Below, one piece after another: positions 25,681-39,365 of a stretch of 64,000 nucleotides of DNA. The translations under genes and the position numbers were made by a program. The first letter of the stretch is position 1. Each line of letters begins with the position of its first letter. The notes below the pieces were generated by a model. The model saw nothing but the letters and a program-made list of their open reading frames with translations. It was not told where the DNA came from and did no database searches. The DNA comes from Lineus longissimus (lineage: Eukaryota; Nemertea; Pilidiophora; Heteronemertea; Lineidae): contig NC_088309.1 of assembly GCF_910592395.1 (NCBI RefSeq), positions 28,646,599 to 28,710,598 of the forward strand, in the 5' to 3' direction.

Positions 25681-28677
25681 TCGATCTTTGGATCAGCTTG
25701 GACACTGAATGATGCACAGTCTAGTTATTTTCGATACCATTGATTGATTATGTGATTGAAGTAAGATGCCTTTTTGCTAAGCCACCTATACATTCAAGAA
25801 CATCGAAAGGAGGAATCAACAAGAATGTACAGAGGAGATTTCCTGCCAAGTCTTGCTGAGGATTCTGTTATGAATTGATTGTGTCATTCTCATTCTAATA
25901 TTTTAAAGGTACAACAAGCCCTGATCAGGATACGCTGAAAACTACCGACGAGTGTCAAATCACTTCCGTCAGGGAGAAACTTAATGAACGAACTCTCCGT
26001 GCTTACACCAACGCATCACATTGATACAGAGCAGGATGATGCTCTTGTTTCAGGAAGTGTAATGTAATGTAATGCAACGCTACAATTTGTTAGGCAAAAT
26101 GTTTGTTCAAAATTGTGATTTATCAACATGTTTGAAGAACACCTGTATGTAGATCACCTGTATGTATTTGACAATGCAATACCACACATAATCTTGCACT
26201 GTGGCCCAGTGTGTTTTGTACCTTTGAAACTAATGTTATTTAAACCTTTCAAGCCTGAATGCTCTTGGGACCCTTTTCCCGTTCTCAAATAGTCTATGTA
26301 CTATTTGAATTAAATTAGCTGCTAAAGTCAATCGATAAATTTATCATTCAATACATTGTCATCTTCCTTAGCCCCGTCTAGGCATATAAATCTTCTATCA
26401 ATTTCAGTTGTTTTTTAATATTTTTGTCACGATATCTTTTTGAATTTACAGTTTTTTTCCTTTAGTGGTACATGTTGGTCATTTTAGCTAGATTAGAGGT
26501 GGGTTAGGCCTACAAGGTTCTGATAGCAGTTTATTTCATGACTGGCAGTTAGTGCCGTCATCTGTAGGCACTTCTAGTGTAGCCGTTAGTGATAGGATGG
26601 AGACCAGCGAGTGTAGTAGGTGTAGGCGCAACGTATCTAAGGTTAGACACTCACTGGTCTTTATCTCCAGGAAGATGACACACTCGGGGGGGGGGGAGGT
26701 TACCATGGCCAAGCTGAAATACAACCTTCTCACTCGAACTTGGACCCAGGAAAGGTTTATATCAGATTTTAACTCTTTGAACGTAAACCGAGGCTTGAAA
26801 GGTTTAAAACATTTATCTCTCATAAAAAGTGTGAGTTTATGGTCATGGCCTGCAAAGGCAATCACTTTTTTGCACCTGTTTTTTCTTGTTTATAAAATGT
26901 AAAATGTATGATGTAAATAATGAAGTAAAAAATTATTATTCAATAAGAAAATAGACTCATTCAAGTTATTTCTATATTTTGTTATGGTTCAATGAATATG
27001 TACAGGCCCCCACTGTAAACCCACCCAGGAGCTATCCAGGCATTCAATATGGTGGCACAGGCAGAATCTGTCATAAGCACTGTCCCTACTGTAAACCCAC
27101 CCAGGTGCTGTCCAAGCGTTCAATATGGCGGCACCTTGTACTCACCTGTTCAAGGGCCTCACTAGCCAGTGAAACAAGGTCCACTTCCCCCCCCCTCAAT
27201 GGTTCTATGGACAGAAGCCATTTCTGAGGATAGTGCCATCTTCTGTGACCTAGGGACCGAGGACATTTTCACTGGATACCACCAGACGATGAGGAAGACT
27301 CAGGCTGATCAGGCCAGTGAGTGAGGGATGAGAGAATAACTTTCCTGGTATTCCCCTGTTTGAGGACTGTAAAGTATCTCGATGACTAGGCGAGAGGATA
27401 GGGCGTGCGGGATCGGAGAATGACTTTCCTGACACTCCTTAATATTCTGTTACACCCCGTATACCAAGCAAGCAAGCAGGCAGAGACCATTCATGACCTG
27501 AGTCCTGATAGAGACCGCATTCATTTATTAATGCATTTTGAAATGTCAAACATTAATCACAAAATGTATAACAAACGATACAACATATTTTAAAAGGTAA
27601 TACACTAATCATTATTTATGAACACAAAAAATACCATAAATGGTTTTTGATTCACTTCAACCTCGGGGATTATGAAATAACACTGTTTAAATCCGGGAAA
27701 TATTTTGACATTTGTACCTACCGCTGCCATGTGCTTTTATCGTAAGTCGGCGATTGTTTACAACTATGCTGCAAAAGTAAATTTTGTAAAAGTAAATATC
27801 AAAATAGTTTTTCGAAAAGCCAACACAGAATTGAGGTAATTGTCATTATTTGATATGAAAATAATAAAATTACTTTTGTTAGGAAGTGAATTATAACGAC
27901 ACAATGATGTTTGCCAGAAATTGATCGTGGCGGTTTTTTGAACGAAATTTTTCAATGGTTTTGAAATAAAACACCAATAAAAGCTGTTTGACGAAAATAT
28001 TAGTCATTCCTTGATATAGGCCTGTGTGAAGTGTTAACGGTAAATCAGTTTAGCGCTGAAAAGGTTCATGTTTATTGTTATTTGTTGCCTTTTTTTACCT
28101 TTTTGTGCGTTGTTTTTGTTTGGTATGAAAAATCAATCACTCAATGCACGCGCAGTGCACGGGATTGCATTGGAGCGTGCATGTAGTGCATATGTACACG
28201 AACAGGTTCAAGACTGAAACCGTACTCGACAAAATTTTGCAGAGTAAGTGGCGACGGTCGCTTAAATGTTAACTACAAATCACTACCAGACAGATCTACA
28301 TATCTCGGCTATTAATCACAGTGTCTGAGGGTGCCTAACTTTATAAGAGTGAGAACATGATGAGTTGAGGGTGCAGTGTGAGTGTGGTGTAGGATCGAGG
28401 CACCCACCTTGTCTCACATGGTGAATTGGCTGTTCCTTTAATAACAACATTGTCTTACCCTTTAATGAATATCTGTGATAACCTGTATGTATTATTTATT
28501 TATTGTTCTTCTAGATATCGGTAAAAGAGCCTTTCATAGCTCACATTTTTATATGCATCTCGTACTGATGAAAATAAAGCTTATCCTATCTTTCCTGAAG
28601 ATCCTCATTAATTTCCAGATGATGCTTTTATAAATTGTGTGTGAAACTGGAGAGGAGATTACGACAAGACGTGCAAA
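25681..28677. other. Spacer upstream of CNTLN, with a 76-bp duplication
   Basis: The stretch is AT-rich and has no convincing exon; the overlapping frames near 26.5-26.9 kb are open on both strands but match nothing I know. ACTGTAAACCCACCCAGG occurs at 27012 and 27088, a 76-bp imperfect direct duplication. Each copy ends with CAATATGGTGGCAC or CAATATGGCGGCAC; the latter resembles a YY1-type motif. A run of eleven Gs lies near 26685. The CNTLN promoter and 5' UTR should lie at the 3' end, but I cannot place a TATA box or start site. Confidence 0.45.
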
Positions 28678-31600
28678 ATGGCTGATAGATTTGGTAAGCA
28701 TGTCGAGATAATATCTGTACATCTTGAATGAAATTTTAAATCTGTTTTCATTCAACTCTGTCAAATAACAAAACTTTGTTTACGGTTTAGTGAGACTTTA
28801 TACTTTAAATAACGATGAAGACAGCTGTGTCATACCTTGCGGTTGAGGGTTTGAGAGTCATATTTCATTTATGTATTGCATGATTTTGAATTCCTCTTCA
28901 GAGTCTGAAATTGCCAGATTGCGTGCTGAAAATGGATCGCTCTCTGAAGAACTTGCCCAAGTTCAGGTGAGTCCATTTTTTGACAGGCTGAATATACCAA
29001 CTCTGGTTGAGACCTGTCCTCTGCAGATGTGGTTACTGCCCTACTTATAACTTTGGAAATTCGGTCCTTTAGTTTCTTGGGGGAAACTTAACTTCATTTG
29101 ATGGTGACTTTGAAGTTGTATTTCTCTGTGTTTTCAGGCTGACAAAGAATTTGTCTGGTCATTATGGAAGAGGTTACAGGTGGCTTCTCCTGATCTCACG
29201 CAAGCTGTCAGTTTGGTTGTAAAGCGGTAAGTGGCAAATTATCCAAACTGGTCATGTATTAGAGAACTAACTTCCTTTCTGAGAACGAATCATTTGCCTG
29301 ACTGAAAGATGTCCGATGATTTGTTTTTTTGATTTGATGTTGGATGATGTGACAATTCTAAGCGTTAATTGTCACTGCAGATTATTTACTTAACTGTTCG
29401 AGTACCATGAGTTCTTATGTGTTCTTGGATACTGCGCTATATAAGACTCGTATTATTATGTGATTTCAGGGAAAAGGAAAAGTCTGAAATCAAGGATCGG
29501 AAAGTTCTTCAGATCCTTCAGGTGAAAGACGAGCGTATTGAAGAGCTGCAGAAGATAGTGACGACACTGACGGCAGATCTGAAAGCCTTGGCTAAACGTA
29601 AGGCAGATCTGGAGACAAAGGTCTCACGGCTGACAGAGGAATTGTGCGATCAGAATGAGAAGAACAACTACCTTGACCAGCAGGTGTGTGGACTTTGTTT
29701 CGGTGTCTTTCTCCTCAGTAAGATAGGGACTCCTTTCACTCATATTGGTCTTGAGAGTTTCAATAAGCTGCAGTTCGGCTGCACATAGGGAAAATCTGGC
29801 GATGCAACCAACTGCTCTACTTGTTATTCTGTGAGCTACTTCATCTTATCTCAACTGGTTACACGGGTCAGTTCTCAGCGAACTTTTCTCTTTGCCTCTT
29901 GTAGATACGAAGCAGAAGTAACAAGGAGAAGACCATTGATGGCCTTCATAAACAACTCATAGAGGGATTTGAGAAAGACAAGTTCGACCTCAGTCGCCAG
30001 CTGTCTGAACTGAAGGCAGACGCCATTGCACTCAAGACGGAAAATGCTGACCTGAACGCCATCAAAATCGTTCATGACAACAAGATCAAGGTGAGGAAAT
30101 AGCTTTGTTCGTTGATTGTAGAATTCAGTCGATTTTGAGGGATAAGAGTGGGCTGTCTTTTAATACTTTCCCAGTTTAAACATTACTTCATGTGTGTACA
30201 CATTGTATTGAATTCTTTTTCCAGAACTTGCAGCTTGAACTGAAGGAAACAAAAACGAGATATGAGACAGTTTATGACGAGGTGAGCAAATGCATGATTC
30301 TCTTCATCCACCTTTTTAATGGCTTTTTGCCACATGTTTTGGAGTTTAGGCAACATAGGGACAGAGGTTGTAATCTAGCATGTCTTGCTCACTTATTTTC
30401 TCAACTGTGATCAACACACATGTACAGACAACAGAGGCAATCTGAGATTGTGAATCCGCCCAAACTTGATGACGTTTGAACCAGTCCTTGGCCATCTACC
30501 AGGAGAATCAGACACTAGGTTGTTTCTGTGTGATCAAAATAACAAACCAGGTTACTTTAAACAGTGCTGGACAGACCGAATGAACAGGTCTTGTATCCAT
30601 TTTCAGGCTGAGGAGTTGAGACGTTGTTTGGGCAAACATGACCTTGACTTCAAGAAACACGATGCTCAGATAGAGAGCAAGGACAGTGAGCTGCATATGG
30701 TTAAGAAGGAACTGTCCGAGCTGTGGTGCACTCACAAGAAGTGTAAGGGACACGCCGTGGAGCAAGCAACACTCATCCATCAGCTACAGAACCTGCAGCA
30801 GGAGACACAGAAAAGTAGGTCCTATCTTGATTTGAGTTTTGCATGTTAAAGTCTCAGATGATTCAGGTTTGTTCCTGATCCTTCAATGCTCTCTTCTTGG
30901 TTGTCCTTTTGTCTTGGATCTCACTTTTAGGACAGAATCTCTGTCAGTCACAAGTAATGGGTACAAATTGATGCCGATTTTTTTTTCAGTGATGAAGAAC
31001 CAAGATGAAACACATCTGCTTGAGATTAAGTCCGTCCAATCCGTGAGTAGCATATCTTGAGGGTTGACCAATGAAATAGGGAGACGAACCATCATCTATG
31101 CTCATCATCCCAGCAATGAACATGTCCGTATGGTTTGCTTTAAAGGAATGATCATTGATACTAGCCAGACACATTAAGAATCCTCTTGCCTTCGGTATTT
31201 CAAGTAGCTGACCAGTTGACCTCACCACAACCAGACTGGTCTGCGTGTTGGAGATTGTGTAAGTGAAGTAATGTGTAAATGATCCTTTCTTGCAGATGTA
31301 TGATGAGCTGGAGATCAGACACGGAGACCTGAAGAATTTGGAGGTCAACTTACGTCAGGAATGTTTGAAGTTGAAAGAGGTGAGTGCGTTGATGACTCTC
31401 CTATCTCTTATCATGAAGAAGCTCTGTCTCTTTGGACATTGAAATGCAGAGTTTCTCTTCATTTGTCATATTAATGCTTCCAGCAACTCATGTCCAAGAA
31501 TGACCAGATTTGTGAACTCCACCAGAACCTGAAAGACGCCGTCGAAGATACAACAAAATGTGTGATGTCACAGACGAACCTGGAGCCGTCGAACATGTGC

Positions 31601-34600
31601 GTCCAGGCGACTGAACCCATCATCGATTATGAGTTCAAACTGAAGGGCATGAAGGCTGAGCTGGACATTGTGAGAGACAGGCTCAAGGAAAAGAACAGGT
31701 AGGCCTCTGTTATGAGTTCAAACTGAAGGGCATGAAGGCTGAGCTGGACATTGTGAGAGACAGGCTCAAGGAAAAGAACAGGTAGGCCTCTGTTATGTGT
31801 TCAAACTGAAGGGCATGAAGGCTGAGCTGGACATTGTGAGAGACAGGCTCAAGGAAAAGAACAGGTAGGCCTCTGTTATGTGTTCAAACTGAAGGGCATG
31901 AAGGCTGAGCTGGACATTGTGAGAGATAGGCTCAAGGAAAAGAACAGGTAGGCCTCTGTTATGTGTTCAAACTGAAGGGCATGAAGGCTGAGCTGGACAT
32001 TGTGAGAGACAGGCTCAAGGAAAAGAACAGGTAGGCCTCTGTTATGTGTTCAAACTGAAGGGCATGAAGGCTGAGCTGGACATTGTGAGAGATAGGCTCA
32101 AGGAAAAGAACAGGTAGGCCTCTGTTATGTGTTCAAACTGAAGGGCATGAAGGCTGAGCTGGACATTGTGAGAGATAGGCTCAAGGAAAAGAACAGGTAG
32201 GCCTCTGTTATGTGTTCAAACTGAAGGGCATGAAGGCTGAGCTGGACATTGTGAGAGACAGGCTCAAGGAAAAGAACAGGTAGGCCTCTGTTATGTGTTC
32301 AAACTGAAGGGCATGAAGGCTGAGCTGGACATTGTGAGAGACAGGCTCAAGGAAAAGAACAGGTAGGCCTCTGTTATGTGTTCAAACTGAAGGGCATGAA
32401 GGCTGAGCTGGACATTGTGAGAGACAGGCTCAAGGAAAAGAACAGGTAGGCCCTCGTTATGTGTTCAAACTGAAGGGCATATTGCTCTGAGTCCTTTAGG
32501 TGTAGTTGTTCTGTCACAATCGCAGCAGAATCAGATCAGAGTCATCTTTACGTTATCCCATTTCATTTCTTGCAGAATCATCAAACAACTTCAGAACAGA
32601 TCGATCAACTCTGATGATGATGAGCTGGAGATTGCACCGATTCTGTTGAAGCCAAGTCCAAACCTCTCCTCCACACTCAACAAATGTGGCTCGAGATCAA
32701 GATCAGAGTCTCCAGTGAAAGGAGGGGAGATCCATGTCAAGTACCAAGTGCTACAGAAGAGGTTTAAGAATACTCAGGAGATGCTCCAACTCAAGGTACG
32801 AACCCTGGCACATCATGTCATCACAGAAAAATATATCGTTTTGGAAGTAAAGTATACATCATTGATCCAAATGATGCACTATGGTAAAGGACACGGATTG
32901 ATGTGCTGTCCAAAATGTGTGCCTGAATAACGACACTGCATGGCCTCAATTTGGAGAAAGTGATAATTTGATCTGGTTGTTTTTCAGACCAAGGAGCTCG
33001 CTGAACTGAAGGCGGCTCATGACAAACGACTCCAGAGAATGAAGTCGGTGAAGAATGATTTCAAGTTGGTGAAGGATCAACTCCGTGTTCTGGAAGAAGA
33101 ATACCATGGGTATGTATGATAAGATTCAACATGAAGAAAAAGCTATACTATAAGTGCTGGCCTGGCATCCCCTCAAGACACTTTTTCTAAACCTTGTACG
33201 ACCTCTTCTCTCCTGTCAAGTGTTACTCTGAAGTATACAAACCTCTCATTCTATTGTGGTATTTACAGCCCCAAGAAGAAGAAGAAGCTGATGAGGCCAG
33301 AACCCAAGTCCCTTCAGAAAGAAGACACTGACACTGTATGGAATGAACTCACACATTTCAAGAATGAAAACAGAAATTTGATGGTTGAAAGGTTAGGATT
33401 TTTCTTTCTCCTCTTCCTCTCATTCAGCCCCAGGGATTCAGGTCTCAGTGGCCATCAGTTGGCAGATAAGTTTGGGTTCCAGTTTCAAGAGAATCACAAG
33501 TTCGAGAGACAATTCAGGTATTCAAGACATGCTTCTAGAAAGTGAGACAAAGAGACATTGAATACAGCTCAAATGTTTATATTTCATTTCTCATTCCAGG
33601 ATGGACCTCCAAGAAGAGCTGGACAATCTGAGAGTGCAAGTGACCCAGGATGCGGCTACAGTCCATGAACTCAAGGCTGCTCTGCAGCAGGAGAGAGAAG
33701 GTAAATTGCTTTAACAACCATAGGGGGAGTGGCAGTATGTTCAGTGGGCCATTCTCACTGACCTGCAGCATCAGTGTGTCTTGCTGTAAACAGAGAGCAG
33801 TATTACCACGGTAACGGTGTCCTACTAAGAGTGTTCTTTTCATCATTACTCACCCTGGTGTTTCTTTCTTATAGAGGTTGAATTCCTGAAGATTCAAGAA
33901 GAACGAAACCTCACTCCAAGGAAGAATTTCAAGGAAGAACTTCGCTCCATTCGACTGCAGTTACAGAATAAAGAGGGCGCATTGGAGAGGTTGACAAGTG
34001 AGAAGCAGGAGCTGGAGGAACTGAAGGAGAAGTGGGGTGGAGAGAAGAGGATACTGAAGGCTGAAGTAAACACATGTAAACAACAAGTGGCTGAGAAGAG
34101 AATGGAAATAGCTGACCTCAAGAAGGAGATCTCAAGGTGGGCAACTCTTTTTCATGGTTGGATCAGTTTGACCATTTCAATAATCGTCATAACCGTCACT
34201 ACTTTCTCTGTATGATTTTCAGGTTGCAGCGTGAAGTTTACCGCCGCGGTGCCTCTAAGAGGAGTGGCAAGTCGAAGAAGAAGAATCAGGCTAAAAAGGT
34301 AATCAAATATCTCTTTTATGAATAAATGTGTCGAGTTTTCTGCTTGAATCATGGTGAATAAAGGTTGTTTACATGTGCTTTAGTTCCAGCGCAGTTTGAA
34401 TCACTCGATTGAGGAGATGAACCAGCTGGTGGACAACTTTGGTGACGATGGATGGGAGGAGGTCTCAAGTGACAGGTCAGTTGGCACACTTTTGGCAGGT
34501 CATACAAGAATCCATGTTCAAATGACAAGCTCTTTGACGATTCCCCCAATAACACCTTTCCTCTTAACCTGTAAATGGAATGGAAGGCGACTTTGTTTTT

Positions 34601-37600
34601 ACTTGGCAAGGAATAGACAATTTGGGTTAAAAAACGTCTTGTTACACAATCAGAATGCCTCTTTCCATCATCTCCTTACTCTTTGCATTAGTGATGAAGA
34701 GGATGACTCCAGCACCTGGTCAAGCACAGACACCGAGGGTCAACATGCCACGGCACGCACTCAAGAAAGCTTAGGTGTTGCCATAGTGAGGGCTGCGAAG
34801 GGAACTGGTGATCAGCTGCAAGAGACTCCCAGTTCTAACAAGACATCGGATAGACAGGTATGATCCCATTATATCACATGGCAGCATGCTATTCACTCGA
34901 CCAGTTCTGCATGGCAGCTTAGCTCTTCTCTGGCTTCCTGCTGCTTCATTAATAATAGGCTTTAGTTGCTTGTTTGTAGAAGGACTTTTGTCAAATTCAG
35001 TAGAACTATTCATGACTCTCACTACTACACAAACAGTTGCTCTGTCAGATCACGGTGGTTTTGTCCAGATTATTTCAGTCAGTACCACTGGTGTTGGAAA
35101 TCATTTCAGTGTCATTGAATCTATGATTTCAGGTTGAATCTGTTGAGGATCACATCCGACGCATGAACAATAAAAACGAGCCTCCTGTCAGAGATGACGA
35201 GCTAGCCAAGAAGAAACGGCCGAGGGTAGTGCCTAAGATACAGTTGCATCCAGGTATTCAGTCATTCTAAGTCACTTGATTCTGCCTGTCACATCTAACA
35301 TCAAACATGTGTCTCTCCCTCGGGTCTGTCAGAGTTAGGTCCTATTGCAAGGTCACTGCTATATGCTATCTAATGAAAGTTTGTGTATGATGACCTCACG
35401 CTCAACAATGTCGTGATTCTCTTTCAGTCTCCACGCAGACATCATCCTCGAATGTTGTGCCCATCATTGGCCACTGGAAGAGGAAAGTATCTGGACACGG
35501 AGTCTACCAGATGAACACCCTCAAACAGAGGCTTGGAGCCTTACAACAGCAGGTATTGTTTCCTATGGTAACAGTTGGCTTGGGTCCTCTACGAATGATG
35601 AAAATTGGTTCCATAGCGACGAGTCTTTCAGTGCTGAGGAAACCTTATGTGTTATGCTTGTCACAGACTGCCCCAAGTCAGGCAATTCATGGATGTCACC
35701 TTGTGCCTGATGTGTTTACAAAGCTTTCTTTGTTTCTGATGACTTAATATTCCTTGTTCTATATTTACAGCTTCAGGTCCTGCGATCTTCCAAGGTCACC
35801 CTCAGTAAGTCTGTCAATGAGTATAAGGACATTAATGAGCAACTCCAGGCAGATCTATCACTAGCCAATCAGAGGCTGAGGATGTTGCGTAATAACAACC
35901 AGAAATTGGTGCTAGATATGGACCGCATTCAGCATGAAAAGATGAGCCTGCAGACGAGGTTGTCTCTGAAGGAGGAGAGTGATGCCTCGTCACCCAACAC
36001 GCCGAGGACGGACAGGTCGGACCAAGACTGGAAGGCGATGGAGAAGAGAATGAAGGTAAGTCCCTGAGTTAACATGATCCACAACATGTATAACCTGATT
36101 GGGTCACCCCGTTTCTTGAAATTGATCATGAATTTTCCTCACTGTTTTGCAGATGGCATCATCAGAGGTCTGTCGCCAGTCAACGCTCATCAAATCGCTC
36201 AAGACGGAGTTGGATGAAAAAGACCAACAGCTGAAGACACTCCAAGAAAAGTAAGCACATCAGCTCATTCCGAGTCGTATTGAGGACACAAGGAAATTTG
36301 GTCATTGTCACAGTCATAAAGCCGAGCTCATTGGGAATCATTGATAAAGTCGGCAACAGATAGACTTTGCCTCATCATGCTAACCATGGCTGTTAGCTTA
36401 TGCCTTTGTAACACAACACTGTCTACTGCAGCTCTTTAACTCAAACATGCTTCCTCTTGCAGGCTAGGTCGTCTTGAAAGAGACAACTCCCAGAAACGCA
36501 TCTTGATTGAGGACAACAGATTACGCTTGAAGATTGCACAGGAACATGAGAAGACAGATATTGCTGCATTTGTAAGTTGTTACACAGGCTTTTAAGGCAT
36601 CTGGTTTGTGGTGGCTATCAGTGCAGCTCGTCAGTTGGTTTGTCACTCGGCAGGTATTATGTCTTCTCACCAAGTGTACAGCATAGAAGTTAATTAATGT
36701 CTTACCAGCCAAATCAAGGTGGCCATTTCTTGAGGGTTGACAGTGTAATGGATACTGGCAGGTAAAGTTATGGTAATGATGTATGTTTGTTGTCTTTCAG
36801 GATGACCTTGAAGCAAGAGTGAAGCAACTCACAGAGACAACAGAGAAACAGAAGACTTCAGTAAGTTCTCATGTGATGTTATTCCTGACTTGTTGACATT
36901 TTATGTCTTCTCACTTTATGTTGCAACAGTAAGTAACAGTAAGCTTTGTGTCTGAGGTTCTCCCTAAGTAACTGGCCTGCACTTGCTTGATTCCAATTAT
37001 TCACCACCCAGGGTCAAGCTTGCCCAATAATGATGCATTCTAATCAGGTTTCTTCTTGCTAACTTCCAGTTAGAGTCTTGCAGGAAGAGACTATCAGTTG
37101 TGACTCGGGAGAAGAGAGAACTTGATGAGCAGTTTATCCGCACTAAAGCTGAACTGGAACGAAAGACAAGGACGGCAGCAGAACTCCATGCCAAGAACAT
37201 CGACCTGGAGAGTATGTGCACGGAGCTTGAAGCAGCAGCACAGGATCAGTTACGTGAGTTGGCGAGGAGGAGTGAGGTGGCCATTGATACAGCTCATACC
37301 AAGCTCAGGCAGGCTCACGACACCGTGCAAGGCTTCCAGATATTTGTTCAGGTGGGTGTTCTGAGTGACAAGATGAGGTGTAATCATGCTGGTAAGAGGC
37401 AATATATTACCGTTCTACATTCTCCTAGGTATGTTTGTACCTGCAATACTTTACTCACTAGACAGACTAATGAACAGTAGAAGGCAACCGGCGCTTGGAA
37501 CAACACATCGACATCTGAATCACGAGTGTATACCTTACATCAAGTTAACTATCTCTCTTCCAACAGACCTTGGCAGACAATCTGTTGGACTCGACCCAGC

Positions 37601-38117
37601 ACGCGAGAACTGTGGCCATGGAGCGTGCCCGGCACCAGGCAGCTGCAGCAGCTGTCAGTGAGGATGGGTCCCAAGATAGCGGTGTAGCTGTGAGGGCCGA
37701 GTCTCTTCAGAAGGCCCAGCAATTGGCCAAGAATATCTTGAATATCAGTGATGCAGATCTCGAAGACATCATGAATCCGCATTCTCAGCCTGAGGAGCCT
37801 CAGAAGGAGGTAGGTTGTGACTTTGTCTCCATTCAACCTTTTCACCCAGAATCTCTACATGTAATGCTCAAGTAGGGAGTTACAAGCAAACTGTTTACAG
37901 CTGTCATTTGTAGCAAACTGGAGCAGCTTTTTAATTAGAGAGGTGAATCACATTCTCATTTGTTCTCTTTCAGGAATTGGAAGCTACGAGGAAGAAGGAC
38001 CGAAAGTGGGTGAAGAAGTGTGAGAAGATTCTTGCCAGGGAGGACTTTGCTATGCCACTCGTCGAGACATTTATGGAGAAGGTGGAGGAGACCATGATGC
38101 TCCTCGGTCCGGCTTAA
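28678..38117 (+). CDS. CNTLN: Centlein, centrosomal coiled-coil protein; complete, 27 coding exons
   Basis: Centlein is a centrosomal protein that in vertebrates helps link the C-Nap1/Cep68 cohesion system between centrioles. Exons: 28678-28693, 28902-28966, 29138-29226, 29470-29683, 29905-30090, 30225-30281, 30607-30814, 30990-31042, 31296-31379, 31484-31698, 32576-32795, 32988-33109, 33269-33391, 33600-33700, 33875-34136, 34223-34298, 34384-34475, 34692-34857, 35133-35253, 35428-35552, 35771-36055, 36153-36250, 36463-36571, 36801-36860, 37070-37351, 37567-37809, 37974-38117. All have GT-AG borders, and the 3816 nt keep frame to TAA, giving 1271 residues (human protein about 1400). Family signatures are ADKEFVWSLWKRLQ (residue 28), VWNELTHFKNENR (about 532), NHSIEEM with DDGWEEVS (about 703-726) and ILNISDADLEDIM (1200-1212). 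Nearly all the rest is heptad-like coiled coil. The first exon holds only MADRF, with the context CAAAATGG. Exon 10 is followed by nine intronic copies of its own end. Confidence 0.95.
31633..32480 (+). repeat. 83-bp tandem array duplicating the 3' end of CNTLN exon 10 and its donor
   Basis: GTTCAAACTGAAGGGCATGA starts at 31633 inside exon 10 and recurs at 31716, 31799, 31882, 31965, 32048, 32131, 32214, 32297 and 32380, always 83 bp apart; a truncated copy starts at 32463. Each unit carries about 66 nt of coding sequence (ending KEKNR), the donor AACAG|GTAGG and a few intron bases. The copies differ at only one or two positions, so the expansion is recent. The exonic copy uses the donor at 31699. 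In the reading frame that donor is followed by TAG at 31700-31702, so any transcript using a downstream donor stops there after residue 396. Confidence 0.95.
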
Positions 38118-38920
38118 CATTACATTCTTTATCAGTGAGGAAAATGTGTTGGAAATAACTAAGTTTGCCGAGTTCCCTCCCTGATCCAGGTTCATTGACC
38201 ACACTTTTGGCATACATGTAATTTCTTTCTCACGCTGGAGAGTGTCATAATGTTGTGAAATCTTCAGTTGACCATTATTCAGGATCTATTATTGTGATAA
38301 ATCAAGAGTGGCTTATTCAAATTGGAAGTGTGGTTTATAGATTTCCATGGAGCTGGGTAGATTGTTTCGGAGGTGGAGGATAGAACTACTCTGTCAGGTG
38401 CTCACAGGAGATATATGGAAAACTATGAACCTTTGTATTATACTCATGGAAAGTGCTCCACCTTTTTGACAATTGGTGTAAAATTTCTGAAACAAAGGCT
38501 ATTTCATCTTTATCACCGAGTTACTAAACTTGTTTGTAGAGCACTTTCGGTCGGTGGAATCAAGTATGTTTCAAGACCATACTTCGTAGTATCTATGTAA
38601 TGGTAGGCAAAACTAAAGAACATTAGCAAGTATTATAGAAGTGTTTATTACACAATGAAGAAAATAGCTGTTGGGGTAAATGGAATAGTTATTTTGGAAA
38701 ATATGAACAAGTAATCAACCATGCAATAATATGTACATGTAATAGGCTTGTGAAAAAGGGGGGTAGGAGCTGTCTTCCACAAGCATTTATCATTGGAGAA
38801 TGGACCTTTGCTGGCAAAGGGTTATATTTTTGGCTATGGAAACCTTTTACAATCTTTATATGTGCCACGACGTCAAGAGAAGGTACTGTTAGCTGTATCA
38901 ATAAATAGTTTTATATCAGA
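38118..38920 (+). other. CNTLN 3' UTR
   Basis: This follows the TAA stop of the last CNTLN exon and runs to the poly(A) signal at 38900. Open frames inside it are short and lack splice sites. Confidence 0.65.
38900..38905 (+). terminator. CNTLN poly(A) signal
   Basis: AATAAA sits about 0.78 kb after the CNTLN stop codon. It is followed within 20-40 nt by a GT-rich stretch (TGTGTTGTTGTC), the usual pairing for cleavage and polyadenylation. The calculated end of the transcript is about 38920. Confidence 0.75.
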
Positions 38921-39365
38921 TCCTGTGTTGTTGTCTTTTTAATCTTGTTTCGGACAGAAAATCTGGAGACAACATCTCTACCAGTCATATGATTGTCTTA
39001 GGGTGTTTAAATGCCTTCAAAACAGAAAAGATCTGCGATATAGCAGTCTGCTGCATACATTTTCTTTGGACAGAGCTTCCATCATCTGTTTATACAGCTG
39101 CATGAATCCCAATGGATGAATGGCAGCAAGCACAGATGGCAGCACTGCAGGTGTCCCCATCAGTGCTCCAAGGCTGTCTTCATCTTGACATTGCTCATGC
39201 TGTTTTCATTGACTGTCCTAACAAAAAGGATGCAAGTCTGCTGTATAGCCTAAATGATATGTTGATCCAAGCTGTCTCATCCAGGGTTGATGGACAGCTT
39301 ACATTATGCCCCAAAATATATTAAATTACTTTTCATAAAAGAAGCTTGTTACAACCACGCTTTGT

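Noticed and set aside
26536-26902. Overlapping 109- and 116-codon open frames on both strands
   Set aside because: Both strands are open, there are no splice sites or recognisable domains, and a run of eleven Gs interrupts normal codon use.
39112-39324. 70-codon plus-strand open frame after CNTLN
   Set aside because: It lies beyond the CNTLN poly(A) signal, matches nothing I know and has no splice sites; likely chance.
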